From: Pseudomonas sp.
GTDB lineage: Bacteria > Pseudomonadota > Gammaproteobacteria > Pseudomonadales > Pseudomonadaceae
Assembly (NCBI RefSeq): GCF_030684895.1
Contig: NZ_JAUXXP010000059.1
Coordinates: forward strand, 1 to 64,000
DNA length: 64,000 nucleotides
Direction: 5' to 3'
Under the pieces are notes generated by a model. That model did no database searches, had not been told where the DNA came from, and saw nothing but the letters and a program-made list of their open reading frames with translations. The number at the start of each line of letters is the position of its first letter. Position 1 is the stretch's first letter. This document shows positions 1-9,203 of this stretch, piece after piece. Both the position numbers and the translations under genes were made by a program.

Positions 1-81
1 ACAACCACCAACGGTTGCTGAGTTCAATCGGCTATATCCCGCCTGCGGAGGCTGAGGCAAACTTCCACCAGCAACAAACAG

Positions 82-102
82 GTCAGGCCATGGCGGCCTG
101 AC
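82..102 (-). terminator. Candidate terminator hairpin downstream of the DUF1348 gene
   Basis: A perfect 8-bp inverted repeat (GTCAGGCC / GGCCTGAC) with a 5-nt loop lies about 85 bp past the stop of the DUF1348 gene. Read on the minus strand it is followed by CTGTTTGTTG, which is only moderately T-rich. Intrinsic termination is plausible but not certain. I see no other feature in bases 1-185. Confidence 0.4.
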
Positions 103-185
103 TTAAACGAAACGGCCTCCACAAAAGCCGGGGCGATTCAACCACCCACTACCGCGCAACACTAATAATCCGAAGCCGACGGAAC

Positions 186-662
186 CTACAGCCCCAACTG
201 CGAAAGCCCCGGATGGTCATCAGGGCGACGGCCCAAGGGCCAGCGGAATTTGCGCTCGGACTCCTCAATGGGCAGGTCATTGATGCAGGCAAAGCGGTGG
301 GCCATCAGGCCGTTTTCGGCGAACTCCCAGTTCTCGTTGCCGTAGGAGCGAAACCAGTTGCCCGAGTCGTCGTGCCATTCGTAGGCATAGCGCACGGCGA
401 TGCGGTTATCGGTAAAGGCCCACAGCTCCTTGATCAAGCGGTACTCCAGTTCTTTGCGCCATTTGCGCTGTAAAAACGCCTGCGCCTCGGCACGGCTGCT
501 GGCGAACTCCGCGCGGTTACGCCATTGGGTATCCGGGGTATAGGCCAGGGCCACTTTTGCCGCATCGCGGCTGTTCCAGCCATCTTCGGCGAGGCGGACT
601 TTTAAGATGGCGGACTCACGGGTAAAGGGTGGAACCGGTTGGCGAATTTCAGCGTTAGACAT
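186..662 (-). CDS. DUF1348 / NTF2-like (SnoaL-fold) protein
   Basis: A 158-residue soluble protein recognised as the DUF1348 branch of the NTF2-like superfamily. The sequence is rich in aromatic residues and Arg (WRNRAEF near residue 47, [18 protein letters not shown] in the middle, YAYEWHDD and GNENWEF further on), which is typical of this family. These small cone-shaped alpha+beta proteins usually bind or convert small hydrophobic molecules, but DUF1348 has no established reaction. There is no signal peptide or membrane segment. It lies downstream of the flavin/iron-sulfur fusion on the same strand, but a 290-bp gap makes a single transcript uncertain. Family call is firm; function is unknown. 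Confidence 0.85.
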   Translation of the reverse strand: MSNAEIRQPVPPFTRESAILKVRLAEDGWNSRDAAKVALAYTPDTQWRNRAEFASSRAEAQAFLQRKWRKELEYRLIKELWAFTDNRIAVRYAYEWHDDSGNWFRSYGNENWEFAENGLMAHRFACINDLPIEESERKFRWPLGRRPDDHPGLSQLGL

Positions 663-952
663 GGCGGTTGCTCCTGTTTTTTGTAAATGGAGAGAGGCGA
701 TAACGGGTTATGGCTGCGCACTCACAGCGCGTCGACTGAACCACCGGGGAGCCATTCTTGGCGCCCGCAACGCGGCGAACAGCGGCCTCAATCCGTGCGA
801 TAGCCACGCCGTCGTGGCGTACGTCGGGTACTCCGTACCGGGTAGCATTTGTGGCAGCAGATAGTTCACCTCCCACTCCCCTGGCGTTTCACGCAACGCT
901 GCGGGCGAGTCGTCGCCGCCAACTATTTCGCTGTGCATGTCGCAGCACCTCA
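663..952. other. 290-bp intergenic stretch, nothing assignable
   Basis: Spacer between the DUF1348 gene and the oxidoreductase fusion. An open minus-strand frame of 81 codons spans most of it (708-953), but its translation has no recognisable family. It may be noncoding or a decayed gene. No clear promoter or hairpin was found. Confidence 0.4.
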
Positions 953-3013
953 CTAGAGATCAAGCACCAGGGGTTGGATAGCGCCGTCCAGTTCCGCCGG
1001 TACGGCGCAGCAGATCAATACGCTGCCGCTTTCTGGCAGTTGCGCCGGTGGATTGGGGTAATGCACGTGGCCGCTGACCAGGCGTGTTTTGCAGGTGCCG
1101 CAAGAGCCGCCACGGCAGCTGAAGTCGGGGTTCAGGCCACGGCTTTCCGCCAGCTCCAGCAGGCTGCCGCTGCCCGGTGTCCAGCGCGCCTCTTTCGCCG
1201 ATGAGGAGAAATAGACCGGCACCGGCACGCTGGCGGCGGGCAGCTGAATCGGTGCAGCCGCCTGTTCAACCGCTGAGCGTTGCAACGTCGAGGGGCCGAA
1301 TGCTTCCGCGTGGATGCGCTTATCGACAATATTCAGCGCCCGCAGCCCGTCGTACATGGCCTGCAGAAAGCCGCCGGGGCCGCACAGGTAGAAGTCGTAG
1401 TCATCCAGCGGCAGCCGCGCCTTGACCTGGGCAAAGTCGAGGCGGCCGGTGATTTCAAAGTCACGGCCAACAACCGCCTCAGCGCCCGGACTGCTCAAGG
1501 CGCGGTGGATATGCAGGTGCTCGGCATCGCGTTGCTGCAACGCTTTGAGTTCGGCCTGGAACGGCAGGTCCGCCAGGGTTCGGGCGCTTTGGAACAGATA
1601 CACATGGCGTTGCCGCTGCCGCTGAACATTCTGCGCGGCCAGCTCGCGGAACATCGAGAGCAAGGGCGTGATGCCGACCCCGGCAGCAATCAACACCACC
1701 GGACGCTCGCTTTCCTCGGTCAGGGTGAAGCTGCCCATGGGCGGGCGAACCTCCAGCACATCGCCTACCTGCACCTGCTGGTGCAGGTGATGCGAGGCCG
1801 GCCCCTGGGCTTTGACGCTGATGCGGATATGCCCGTCAGACGGCGCACTGGAAACGCTGTAGGTACGGATCAGCGGCGCTTCAGCGCCAGCTGTTTGCAG
1901 GCGTAGCGGCATATGCTGCCCAGGGGTGAACGCCACCGCCGCGTTATCCAGCGGCTGAAGATATAACGAGCGGATGTCATGGCTCTCCTGCTGCACCTGG
2001 GTCACGCGCCATTGTTGCCACTGGCGGCGTTGCTCGTTCTGGCGCAGCTTCTCGTCTGCGTCAGCCCAATTGCCGGTGGCCAGGCTGGTCGGCGCGTAGT
2101 CGTGAAATTCCCAGCGCAGCGATACGGCAGCCGGGCGCAATACCACCTGTTCAACCTCGAAGGTCCACAGACGCTCGGCACTTTCAAAGGCGTGGATCAT
2201 CGGGCTATCGAGAATCAGCTCAGTGCGCCCGGTGAGTTGCAGCAGGTCGCCAGTGGCGAAATCGACAAACAGCAAGCCGGCGACAGGGTTGGCCTGCAGG
2301 TTGCCCAGGGTGTTGAAGAACAGGTTGCCGGCGTAGTCGGGGATGGTCAGCCGGTTGCCTTCGACTTTGACAAAGCCGGCGCGGCCACCGCGATGTGAAA
2401 CATCCACCGAGCGGCTGTGCGCGTCATGGTCGAAGTAGCTGGCGATAAAGAAGGTGTCGGCCGCACGGATCAGCTCGGTGGTGCGGGCATTCAGCGCGGT
2501 GAAATCCTCGCGTGCAGCGCGATGCTTCAGCGGCGCCGTAGTGCGGCTATAGCTGCGGGCCTGAATGTACTTGGGGCAGTTGCCGTAGGAGTGCTCGACC
2601 GCCACGGCCAGGCCATCGGCAGAGACTTGCTGGATCACCCCGTTGATGCGATTGCGCCGCCGTGTATGCAGTTCGATACCGAGCAGGCCGATGGCCTGGC
2701 CGGGTTGCAGGCCGGCAGCGGCCGGGTCCTGCGCATCGGGTTGAACGGCCAGTAGCAATTGCTGCGGATCGGGCGAGGTGACGAAACCTTCTGGCCCCTC
2801 AAGCAGAGTGGCCCAGGGCCGCTGCTGTGCATCGACCGCGCCGACCAGCATAAACGGCAGTTGCTGGTAAAACTCGCGGTGCTGGTCGGGCATGTAATCG
2901 CGAATAACCTTCTGCCCGATCACCTCCATGCGTTCGGAGACGCCGTAGGTTTCCTGAAGCGTTTTTTCCCCGGTATGCCAGGGCGAGCGGCGGTGTTTAG
3001 GCAGATGATCCAT
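953..3013 (-). CDS. Three-domain fusion: PNPOx-like flavin barrel, ferredoxin-NADP reductase-like module, [2Fe-2S] ferredoxin
   Basis: A 686-residue protein. Residues 1 to about 310 resemble the pyridoxamine-phosphate-oxidase-like FMN split barrel (LLEGPEGFVTSPD near 70, RGGRAGFVKVEG in the middle). Residues about 330-440 form an FAD-binding barrel with RTYSVSSAP, followed by an NAD(P)-binding lobe with GVGITPLLSMF and YLCGPGGF. The last 90 residues are a plant-type [2Fe-2S] domain with cysteines in CRGGSCGTC and a fourth in LICCAVP. It therefore looks like a self-contained electron-transfer chain from NAD(P)H through FAD to 2Fe-2S. The terminal acceptor or substrate is unknown. A GST gene lies 51 bp upstream on the same strand, suggesting a role in xenobiotic or oxidative stress handling (inference). 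Confidence 0.88.
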   Translation of the reverse strand: MDHLPKHRRSPWHTGEKTLQETYGVSERMEVIGQKVIRDYMPDQHREFYQQLPFMLVGAVDAQQRPWATLLEGPEGFVTSPDPQQLLLAVQPDAQDPAAAGLQPGQAIGLLGIELHTRRRNRINGVIQQVSADGLAVAVEHSYGNCPKYIQARSYSRTTAPLKHRAAREDFTALNARTTELIRAADTFFIASYFDHDAHSRSVDVSHRGGRAGFVKVEGNRLTIPDYAGNLFFNTLGNLQANPVAGLLFVDFATGDLLQLTGRTELILDSPMIHAFESAERLWTFEVEQVVLRPAAVSLRWEFHDYAPTSLATGNWADADEKLRQNEQRRQWQQWRVTQVQQESHDIRSLYLQPLDNAAVAFTPGQHMPLRLQTAGAEAPLIRTYSVSSAPSDGHIRISVKAQGPASHHLHQQVQVGDVLEVRPPMGSFTLTEESERPVVLIAAGVGITPLLSMFRELAAQNVQRQRQRHVYLFQSARTLADLPFQAELKALQQRDAEHLHIHRALSSPGAEAVVGRDFEITGRLDFAQVKARLPLDDYDFYLCGPGGFLQAMYDGLRALNIVDKRIHAEAFGPSTLQRSAVEQAAAPIQLPAASVPVPVYFSSSAKEARWTPGSGSLLELAESRGLNPDFSCRGGSCGTCKTRLVSGHVHYPNPPAQLPESGSVLICCAVPAELDGAIQPLVLDL

Positions 3014-3064
3014 GCAATGCGCTCCTCGATAAGGCTGCCGGGAAGTCCGGCAGCCTGCGGCGAC

Positions 3065-3694
3065 TCAGGCGGCTTGTAGACCTGCGGCGGTGCGCTGCAT
3101 CGGCACGAACCCGGGAAGTGCCTCTACCCGCTCCAACCAAGCGCGCACGTTCGGATAGGCCTGCAGCGATACATTGCCTTCAGGCGCATGGGCGATATAG
3201 GTGTAGTTGGCAACATCGGCGATGGTCGCGGCAGTGCCCGCCAGGAAAGGACTGCTGGCCAGTTCACCGTCCATCACCTTGAGCAAGGCGTGGGAGCGAG
3301 CGATCACATCCTCGGCATTGAGTGCAGCGCCGAACACCGTGATCAGCCGTGCAGATGCCGGGCCGTAAGCCAGTTGGCCGGCAGCCACCGACAGCCAGCG
3401 CTGAATGCGCGCAGCAGCCAAAGGCTCTTCAGCCAGCCACTTACCGTTGCCATATTTCTTCGCCAGGTAAACCAGAATGGCATTCGAGTCGCTAAGGATG
3501 GTGCCGTTGTCGTCGATAACCGGCACTTGGCCGAAGGCGTTGATCGCGAGGAATTCAGGTTTTTTGTGCGCCCCGTTGGCCAGGTCGACAAACACCAATT
3601 CGGTGGGCAGCTTTAACAGTGACAGCAACAGCTCGACGCGATGGGCGTGGCCAGAAAGTGGGTGGCGATAAAGTTTGATAGCTGGCTGAGACAT
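3065..3694 (-). CDS. Glutathione S-transferase
   Basis: A 209-residue soluble protein with an N-terminal thioredoxin fold ([20 protein letters not shown]) and the conserved [23 protein letters not shown] glutathione-binding segment around residues 50-75, followed by an all-helical C-terminal domain. I chose the ATG at 3694 because it directly precedes the conserved beta strand. The frame stays open to 3790, but that extra N-terminus is unlike the family. It probably shares a transcript with the downstream PNPOx/reductase fusion (51 bp gap). Substrate is unknown. Confidence 0.9.
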   Translation of the reverse strand: MSQPAIKLYRHPLSGHAHRVELLLSLLKLPTELVFVDLANGAHKKPEFLAINAFGQVPVIDDNGTILSDSNAILVYLAKKYGNGKWLAEEPLAAARIQRWLSVAAGQLAYGPASARLITVFGAALNAEDVIARSHALLKVMDGELASSPFLAGTAATIADVANYTYIAHAPEGNVSLQAYPNVRAWLERVEALPGFVPMQRTAAGLQAA

Positions 3695-3845
3695 GGTGCG
3701 GCTCCGTATGGGGTCAGGGTAGTCAGCGGCGTCAAACCGGGTTGGCGGCTTTTGCGCTGGTAGGTCCATGCTGCGCTCGCTCGCGGCCAAGCAGAATCAC
3801 CATGCAGAGCAATGCATAATTTCGTTTTGCAAAAGAATGCGGCTG

Positions 3846-4748
3846 TTAGCCAAGAAATGCCGGATGAGCGCGCAGCCTGGGCGTGGCGAAGTCGATAAAA
3901 GTGCGCACCCGTGCCTCGGCCCGGCGGCCGTCGCGGTAGATCAACTGTGCAGGCAGCTCCTGGCTAACAAAGCCGCTCAATACCGGCTCGAGCAAGCCGT
4001 TCTGCAATTCATGGTGTGCCTCATAGCTCATACAGCGAATCAGACCCAGCCCCAGGGTTGCGGCATGAATGGCGGCGCGCTGAGTGGTGCAGGTCAACAC
4101 CGGTGCAGGTTTCACCAGGCGCGTGGCGCGCTCGCAACGAAAGCGCCATTCGTTGTGCTGTCCGCTGGCTGTGGTCAATACCGCGCGGTGTGCTTTGAGG
4201 TCGTCCGGCGTCTGCGGGCGACCCCACTTTGCCAAATAGCCGGGAGCGCCGCAGACAACCGGTTGCACCTTGCCCACCGGCATGGCGAAGCCGGAAGAGT
4301 TCGGCAAATGGCCCACCACCAGGGCGATATCAATGCCTTCCTCAAGCAGTTTGGGCACGCCTTCGCTGGCCCGGGTAACCAGCTGCACCTCGGGAAAAGC
4401 CGCCAGATAGTCGAGGGCGATGGGCATAAACACCTGCTGATCCATCAGCATCGGTAACGACAGGGTCAAGCGACCGGCAGGGCATGCATGCAGGCCGGCG
4501 GCGGAGCGTTCGGCCACCGCGGCTTGTTCGAGAATCTGCCGACAGCTGACGGCAAACTGCTCGCCCGTCGGGCTCAACTCGACGCCGCGCGGTCCGCGAA
4601 TAAGCAGGCGGTTGTTCAGCCGTGCTTCCAGTGCGGCAATGCTGCGCATGATGGTCGCAGGGGAAAGCTCCAGCTGCCGCGCGGCCGCTGCCAGGCTACC
4701 GGCTTGCACCACCGCAGCGAACACCTGCATCTGCTGGTAACGGCTCAT
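3846..4748 (-). CDS. LysR-family transcriptional regulator
   Basis: A 300-residue regulator. The N-terminal winged HTH is clear (QVFAAVVQAGSLAAAARQL, then SPATIMRSIAALEARL), followed by the periplasmic-binding-like effector domain (GRLTLSLPMLMDQQVF, EGIDIALVVGHLP). It begins 3 bp after the stop of a second LysR gene on the same strand, so the two are probably co-transcribed. The GST/oxidoreductase pair lies downstream (151 bp gap) and could be a target, but LysR genes are more often divergent from their targets, so this is only an inference. Confidence 0.93.
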   Translation of the reverse strand: MSRYQQMQVFAAVVQAGSLAAAARQLELSPATIMRSIAALEARLNNRLLIRGPRGVELSPTGEQFAVSCRQILEQAAVAERSAAGLHACPAGRLTLSLPMLMDQQVFMPIALDYLAAFPEVQLVTRASEGVPKLLEEGIDIALVVGHLPNSSGFAMPVGKVQPVVCGAPGYLAKWGRPQTPDDLKAHRAVLTTASGQHNEWRFRCERATRLVKPAPVLTCTTQRAAIHAATLGLGLIRCMSYEAHHELQNGLLEPVLSGFVSQELPAQLIYRDGRRAEARVRTFIDFATPRLRAHPAFLG

Positions 4749-4751
4749 GCG

Positions 4752-5672
4752 CTAAGCGCTCCCGACCTTTTGCAGCGCCGGGTCTTGCAGAAAGCGGCTG
4801 GCACAAAAATCGACAAAGGTACGCACCTTGGCCGGCACCCGTCCGCCGCCTTGATAGAGCACATGCACCGGCAGCGCGGCGGCTTCAAAGCTATCGAGGA
4901 TGATCTCCAGCTCACCCTTGGCCACCCGCTCGGCCACCTGGTAGGACAGCACCCGCGTCAGCCCCCAGCCCAGGCATGCGGCATTGATCGCCGCCTGATT
5001 GGAGCTCACCAATAGGCGCGGCTTGGGGTGCAGGGTGAGAGAACTGCTGCCCAGGTTGAACTGCCAGTCGGTGAGCAGGCTGCTGGCAGAGGACATCACG
5101 ATGGGCGCGGCCAGCACCTCCTTGGGCTCTTGCGGCCGACCAAAGCGTTCGAGAAAGGCCGGCGCGGCGCAGATAACCGGACGGATTTGCCCGACCTTGA
5201 TGGCCTGCAGACCGGTTTCCGGCAGCTGGCCGATGCGGATGGCGACGTCCACGCCCTCCTCCACCATGTTCACCAGGCGATCCACCAGCAGCGCATTGAT
5301 CGTCACCTGCGGATGCGCTGACAGGTACTCGGTAATCAGCGGAATCAGATACAGCTCGCCGAACATCACCGGCGCCGTCACGGTGAGGTTGCCCCGTGCA
5401 CGAATGCTGCTGCCGGTGGCCAACTCTTCGGCCTCTTCCAGCTCCAGCAGGATGCGCTTGCAGTCCTCCACATAACGCCGCCCCGCCTCGGTCAGGCGCA
5501 GACTACGCGTGCTGCGCGCCAGCAACAGCGTGCCCAGACGTTTCTCCAGGCCGGCAATCACCCGGGTCACGCTGGGCGGCGACATCCCCACCAGCTTGGC
5601 GCCGCCGGCAAAGCTTTCTGCTTCCGCAACGGCCAGCAGTACTTTCATCTCCTGAAACCTATCCACACTCAC
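4752..5672 (-). CDS. LysR-family transcriptional regulator
   Basis: A 306-residue LysR regulator with the standard N-terminal HTH (MKVLLAVAEAESFAGGAKLVG, PPSVTRVIAGLEKRLG) and effector domain (VNMVEEGVDVAIRIGQLPETGL, QAAINAACLGWGLTRVLSYQV). It closely resembles the next LysR gene in layout and in several motifs (EEGVDVAIRIGQLP versus EEGIDIALVVGHLP), so the pair may be an old tandem duplication. The short 3-bp junction suggests one transcript. Effector is unknown. Confidence 0.93.
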   Translation of the reverse strand: MSVDRFQEMKVLLAVAEAESFAGGAKLVGMSPPSVTRVIAGLEKRLGTLLLARSTRSLRLTEAGRRYVEDCKRILLELEEAEELATGSSIRARGNLTVTAPVMFGELYLIPLITEYLSAHPQVTINALLVDRLVNMVEEGVDVAIRIGQLPETGLQAIKVGQIRPVICAAPAFLERFGRPQEPKEVLAAPIVMSSASSLLTDWQFNLGSSSLTLHPKPRLLVSSNQAAINAACLGWGLTRVLSYQVAERVAKGELEIILDSFEAAALPVHVLYQGGGRVPAKVRTFVDFCASRFLQDPALQKVGSA

Positions 5673-5837
5673 CGCCCAACGTCGAGATTGGCTTTAAGAA
5701 TTGCATAAAGCGCTACTAGCGTAGCGCCTGCTCACAGCCTACTGCTGAAACTATGCAGTGGCTGCGAGCACATCCGGGAGAGGTTAAGCGCTTAATTATT
5801 CAGGTCATAGGCCGTGAGCATGAAACCGTATTTCCGA

Positions 5838-6611
5838 TCACTGCTCGCCAACACTGCGTACCGCTTCGAGAATCACCTTGGCCACTTCGCCAGGCTGCGA
5901 CTGCTGCGGCACATGGCTAGTGCCCAGTTCGGTCAGGGTTGCGCCGATACGCTTGGCACTGGAGCGCTGCACGTCGGGATGGATCATGCGGTCCTCAGAG
6001 GCGAGCAGGTACCAGGACGGCTTGGTCTTCCACGCCGCGACCGTGGTCCGGTCATCGAAGGCGGATGCCTTGATCGGGCCTTGCGTTGCGCTCATCACAG
6101 CAGTCTGTGCCGCCGGGAGATCCTGGGCGAAGTCCTTGGCCATGCCTTCTGGCGTCAGGTAGAGGAAGCCGTTGCTGTCAGCCTTGATCTGGCTGATGCC
6201 AGGCGGGGTAGGCGCGCCCTTGCCCTGCTCGCCACTGAACTGGCCTGCATCAGGCGCGAAGGCAGCGACGTACACCAGGGCGCTGACGTTCTCGTGGGCG
6301 CCGGCTTCACTGATCACCGTGCCGCCCCAGGAATGGCCGACCAGCACCACGTTGCCTGGCTGGTTGTTCAGCACGCGCTGCGTGGCGGCAACGTCATCGG
6401 CCAGCGAGGTCAGCGGGTTTTGTACGACCGTCACCGCAACCCCTTCAGCCTGCAGGTACGGCACTACCTTGGCCCAGTCCGAGCCGTCGGCGAAGGCGCC
6501 GTGTACGATGACCACCGAAGGCGTTGCCTCGGCAGCCTGGCTGACACTTACCATAAGGGTGCTGGTCAGGGCGAAGGCGGCGGTAACGAGTTGCGACTTG
6601 AATGTTTTCAT
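5838..6611 (-). CDS. Secreted alpha/beta-hydrolase
   Basis: A 257-residue alpha/beta-hydrolase fold protein. Residues 1 to about 26 form a Sec signal peptide (KTFKSQLVTAAFALTSTLM then SQA-AEA cleavage site), so it is periplasmic or exported. The oxyanion HG is at 37-38, the nucleophile elbow GHSWGG at 92-97 (Ser94), and Asp207 (SEDRM) and His233 (TSHVP) complete a plausible triad. This resembles small esterase/lyase-like hydrolases often misnamed salicylate esterase. Substrate is unknown. It is divergent from the LuxR-type regulator at 6701. Its ribosome binding site lies inside a perfect dyad at 6617-6637. Confidence 0.9.
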   Translation of the reverse strand: MKTFKSQLVTAAFALTSTLMVSVSQAAEATPSVVIVHGAFADGSDWAKVVPYLQAEGVAVTVVQNPLTSLADDVAATQRVLNNQPGNVVLVGHSWGGTVISEAGAHENVSALVYVAAFAPDAGQFSGEQGKGAPTPPGISQIKADSNGFLYLTPEGMAKDFAQDLPAAQTAVMSATQGPIKASAFDDRTTVAAWKTKPSWYLLASEDRMIHPDVQRSSAKRIGATLTELGTSHVPQQSQPGEVAKVILEAVRSVGEQ

Positions 6612-6616
6612 GGGCT

Positions 6617-6637
6617 GAACTCCTGTGTTGGGAGTTC
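6617..6637. promoter_or_regulatory. Perfect dyad covering the hydrolase ribosome binding site
   Basis: GAACTCC and GGAGTTC form a perfect 7-bp inverted repeat with a 7-nt spacer. On the minus strand the second arm is AGGAGTTC, which ends 5 nt before the hydrolase ATG and so contains its Shine-Dalgarno sequence. The dyad could be an operator for the divergent regulator, or an RNA hairpin that hides the ribosome binding site. The sequence cannot separate these. Confidence 0.5.
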
Positions 6638-6700
6638 AAATTCTGCTGACGGGCCTGCTTAGCGGGTATCGGTCATTTATCCGACCCTGGGGCTTTTTTC

Positions 6701-8140
6701 ATGGATAGCGCATTGCGATTCGACATCTCATTAAGCGGGGCACTGGGGGCTATCTCCCAGGTCGGCGACCTCAGCATGGGCCAGCCCCTTGGCCACTCCC
6801 AGCGCGTGGCCCGCATGGCGCAGATGCTGGCCCGCGCCATGCACGGCGACGGCGAGCACCTGATGACGGCGCAACAGGTCGCCTTGCTGCGCTGGTCCGG
6901 CTGCACCGCCAACGCCGATGGTTTCGCCCATCTGCTGGGCAATGATGTCGATGGCCGCCGCGCGATGCTCGACCAGACCCTGGGCGCCGAACAGATGAAC
7001 GCCGTGCACCAGGCGGCGCCACTCGCCGTGGTGCATTGCGAGGTGTCTGGCCAGATCGCGAAAACCCTCGAACTTGGCGCAGCGGTCGAAGCCGGCTTGT
7101 GCCGGATATTTGAAACCTATGACGGAACCGGCCGCCCTTTCGGCGTGAGCCACGAGCACATCCCGGACGTGGCCTATCAGGTGGTGCTGGCCGGCGACCT
7201 GGACATTCTCAGCCGCGCCCATGGCCTGGACGCGGCGCTGAGTTGGATCAGCGAACAATCCGACCGCCGCTACCCCGCCGCCCTCGCCACGCTGCTGGTG
7301 CGCAATGCCAAGGCCTGGCTGGCGGAACTGGAAAAAACGCCCGACGTGCAGGACGACACCCGACTCGAACGCCCCGTATCACTGACCCTGGTGGGCGATG
7401 TGATCGATCTGAAGTTGCCCTGGCTGGCAGGTTATTCCCGGCAAGTGGCGCAGATCGCCGTCGAGGCCGCACGTTTGTGGGGGCTGCCAGAGCTAGATCA
7501 AACGGAGATTGGCAAGGCCGCGCTGATCCATGGCCTGGGCCGCGCAGCCGTCTCCAATCAGCTGTGGAACACCGCCGGGCCGCTGCCCTACGGCGCCACA
7601 GAACGTATCCACCTCGTCCCTTACTGGACGCACAAGGCATCACGGCAGCTCGCTGAACTGGCCGCACCTGGCGAGATAGCCGCCCATGCCTACGAACGAC
7701 TCGACGGCAGCGGCTACTTTCGCGGTGCGTCGGCCGATGCCCAGTGCGCCGCGTATCGCTTGCTCGCCAGCGCGGTTGCCTGGGTGGCGTTAAGGAGTGA
7801 CCGACCCTGGCGGCCCGCCCATAGCGAAGCAGAGGCGGCGCGGCTGCTCAAACAGGACGCCAGCCGTGGTCTGTTTGACGCTGACATCTGCGCAGCGGTG
7901 ATCGCCGCCGTACGTGGCGAACGCCGTTTGCCGCAGCCAAAGAACGCGCTGCTCACCCCCCGCGAGTGCGCCATTCTGCTGGAAATCAGCCGTGGCGCCA
8001 GCAACAAGGAAGTGGCGCGGCGACTGGAGATCAGCCCGAGTACCGTGCGCACCCACATGGAAAGCATCTTCCGCAAACTGGGTTGCTCCACCCGCGCGGC
8101 CGCCACCTTGAAGGGGCTGACCCTGGGTTTGATCGCCTGA
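6701..8140 (+). CDS. LuxR-type regulator with two degenerate HD-GYP-like halves
   Basis: A 479-residue protein. Residues about 418-470 form a clear LuxR-type HTH (LTPRECAILLEISRG, then SNKEVARRLEISPSTVRTH). The rest looks like two HD-GYP-like segments. The first ends in ETYDGTGRPFG near 137-146. The second has LIHGLGRAAVSN near 274-285 in place of the usual LHDIGK, and YERLDGSGYFRG near 331-342. The metal-binding HD is HG in the second half, and GYP is GRP or GYF, so phosphodiesterase activity looks lost. It may instead sense a ligand. It is divergent from the secreted hydrolase and is a likely regulator of it (inference). Confidence 0.85.
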   Translation: MDSALRFDISLSGALGAISQVGDLSMGQPLGHSQRVARMAQMLARAMHGDGEHLMTAQQVALLRWSGCTANADGFAHLLGNDVDGRRAMLDQTLGAEQMNAVHQAAPLAVVHCEVSGQIAKTLELGAAVEAGLCRIFETYDGTGRPFGVSHEHIPDVAYQVVLAGDLDILSRAHGLDAALSWISEQSDRRYPAALATLLVRNAKAWLAELEKTPDVQDDTRLERPVSLTLVGDVIDLKLPWLAGYSRQVAQIAVEAARLWGLPELDQTEIGKAALIHGLGRAAVSNQLWNTAGPLPYGATERIHLVPYWTHKASRQLAELAAPGEIAAHAYERLDGSGYFRGASADAQCAAYRLLASAVAWVALRSDRPWRPAHSEAEAARLLKQDASRGLFDADICAAVIAAVRGERRLPQPKNALLTPRECAILLEISRGASNKEVARRLEISPSTVRTHMESIFRKLGCSTRAAATLKGLTLGLIA

Positions 8141-8169
8141 TAGCAGGCGCTTGTGGACAGTCGGGTGAA

Positions 8170-9087
8170 TTACCCCAGCTGGTCTTTGCTCGGCAGATTG
8201 CCGCGCGCCAGGGCGGTGAAGGCCTTGAGCGCGGCGGAGGGGTTACGCCGGTTCGGGTAGTACAGGCACAGGTTGTCGCGGAGCGGCGTCCACGCCTCCA
8301 GCACGCGTTCGAATTGCCCGGCGTCGAGTTCGGCCTGCACATCCTGCTGCATAAAAAAGCCCAGCCCCACGCCTGCCTGCACCACCGCCTTGGCGACACT
8401 CGGCTCGTCCAGAGTGAGTTGGCCAGCCACATCAAGCCGGGTCACCTCCCCCGCACGCTCGAAATGCCAGGGGTAAATCGCGCCATTGGGTAGGCGGATG
8501 CGGATGCACTGATGGTTGAGCAGATCCGCCGGACTACGCGGCCGGCCATGCTGGGCGAAGTAGGCGGGCGAGCCAACCACGGCATAGCGTTGCGGCTGGC
8601 CAAGCGGGATCACGATCATATCGCTGGGTACGAGACTCTCAGCGCGTACGCCCAGATCAAAACCGTCCGCGACTATGTCCACCAGGCGGCCTTCGGTCAC
8701 CAGGTCGATATGCACCTTCGGATAACGCTGCAGAAATTCCAGCACCAGTGGCAACAGGGCTGCGCGCGCGGCACTGGCGAACGCATTGATGCGTAACACC
8801 CCCGACGGCCCGGCATTGTGCGAGCGCACCGCTTCCAGCGCCGCCCGTACCTCCTGCAACGCCGGACCGACCTGCTGCAGGTACATCGCGCCCGCCTCGG
8901 TCAGCGACACGCTGCGGGTGGTTCGATTGAACAGCCGCGTTTCGAGGCTCGCCTCCAGCTTGGCAATGGTGTGGCTCAATGCGGTGGTCGAAACATCCAG
9001 ATCGATGGCTGCCTGCCGAAACGACGCCCGGCGTGCCACGGCCAGTACAGCTTCCAGCTCATTGAGACCAAGGCGCGAATCTGCCAT
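8170..9087 (-). CDS. LysR-family transcriptional regulator, divergent from NTF2-like/SDR pair
   Basis: A 305-residue LysR regulator: HTH ([40 protein letters not shown]) and effector domain ([39 protein letters not shown]). The frame opens at 9123, but the ATG at 9087 gives the usual short N-terminus before the HTH. It is transcribed away from the NTF2-like/SDR pair across a 116-bp gap, the classic arrangement for a LysR gene and its target, so it probably controls that pair. Confidence 0.93.
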   Translation of the reverse strand: MADSRLGLNELEAVLAVARRASFRQAAIDLDVSTTALSHTIAKLEASLETRLFNRTTRSVSLTEAGAMYLQQVGPALQEVRAALEAVRSHNAGPSGVLRINAFASAARAALLPLVLEFLQRYPKVHIDLVTEGRLVDIVADGFDLGVRAESLVPSDMIVIPLGQPQRYAVVGSPAYFAQHGRPRSPADLLNHQCIRIRLPNGAIYPWHFERAGEVTRLDVAGQLTLDEPSVAKAVVQAGVGLGFFMQQDVQAELDAGQFERVLEAWTPLRDNLCLYYPNRRNPSAALKAFTALARGNLPSKDQLG

Positions 9088-9203
9088 GCAATTGTCCTGA
9101 TATTCGGGATAGGTCGTTAACATCTGTCCCAGTTGAGCAAACTATCAACCAAGCGGCAAGATCACAGTCGTAAACCCAACCCACTGTGAGAGGAGATCAG
9201 GCC

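Noticed and set aside
708-953. An 81-codon open frame on the minus strand between the DUF1348 and oxidoreductase genes
   Set aside because: No recognisable family, no clear ribosome site, and long open frames arise by chance in high-GC DNA.
9088-9203. A LysR T-N11-A site in the divergent gap
   Set aside because: Several partial matches occur (for example around TCCTGATATTCGGGA), but none is a clean dyad, so no operator is called.
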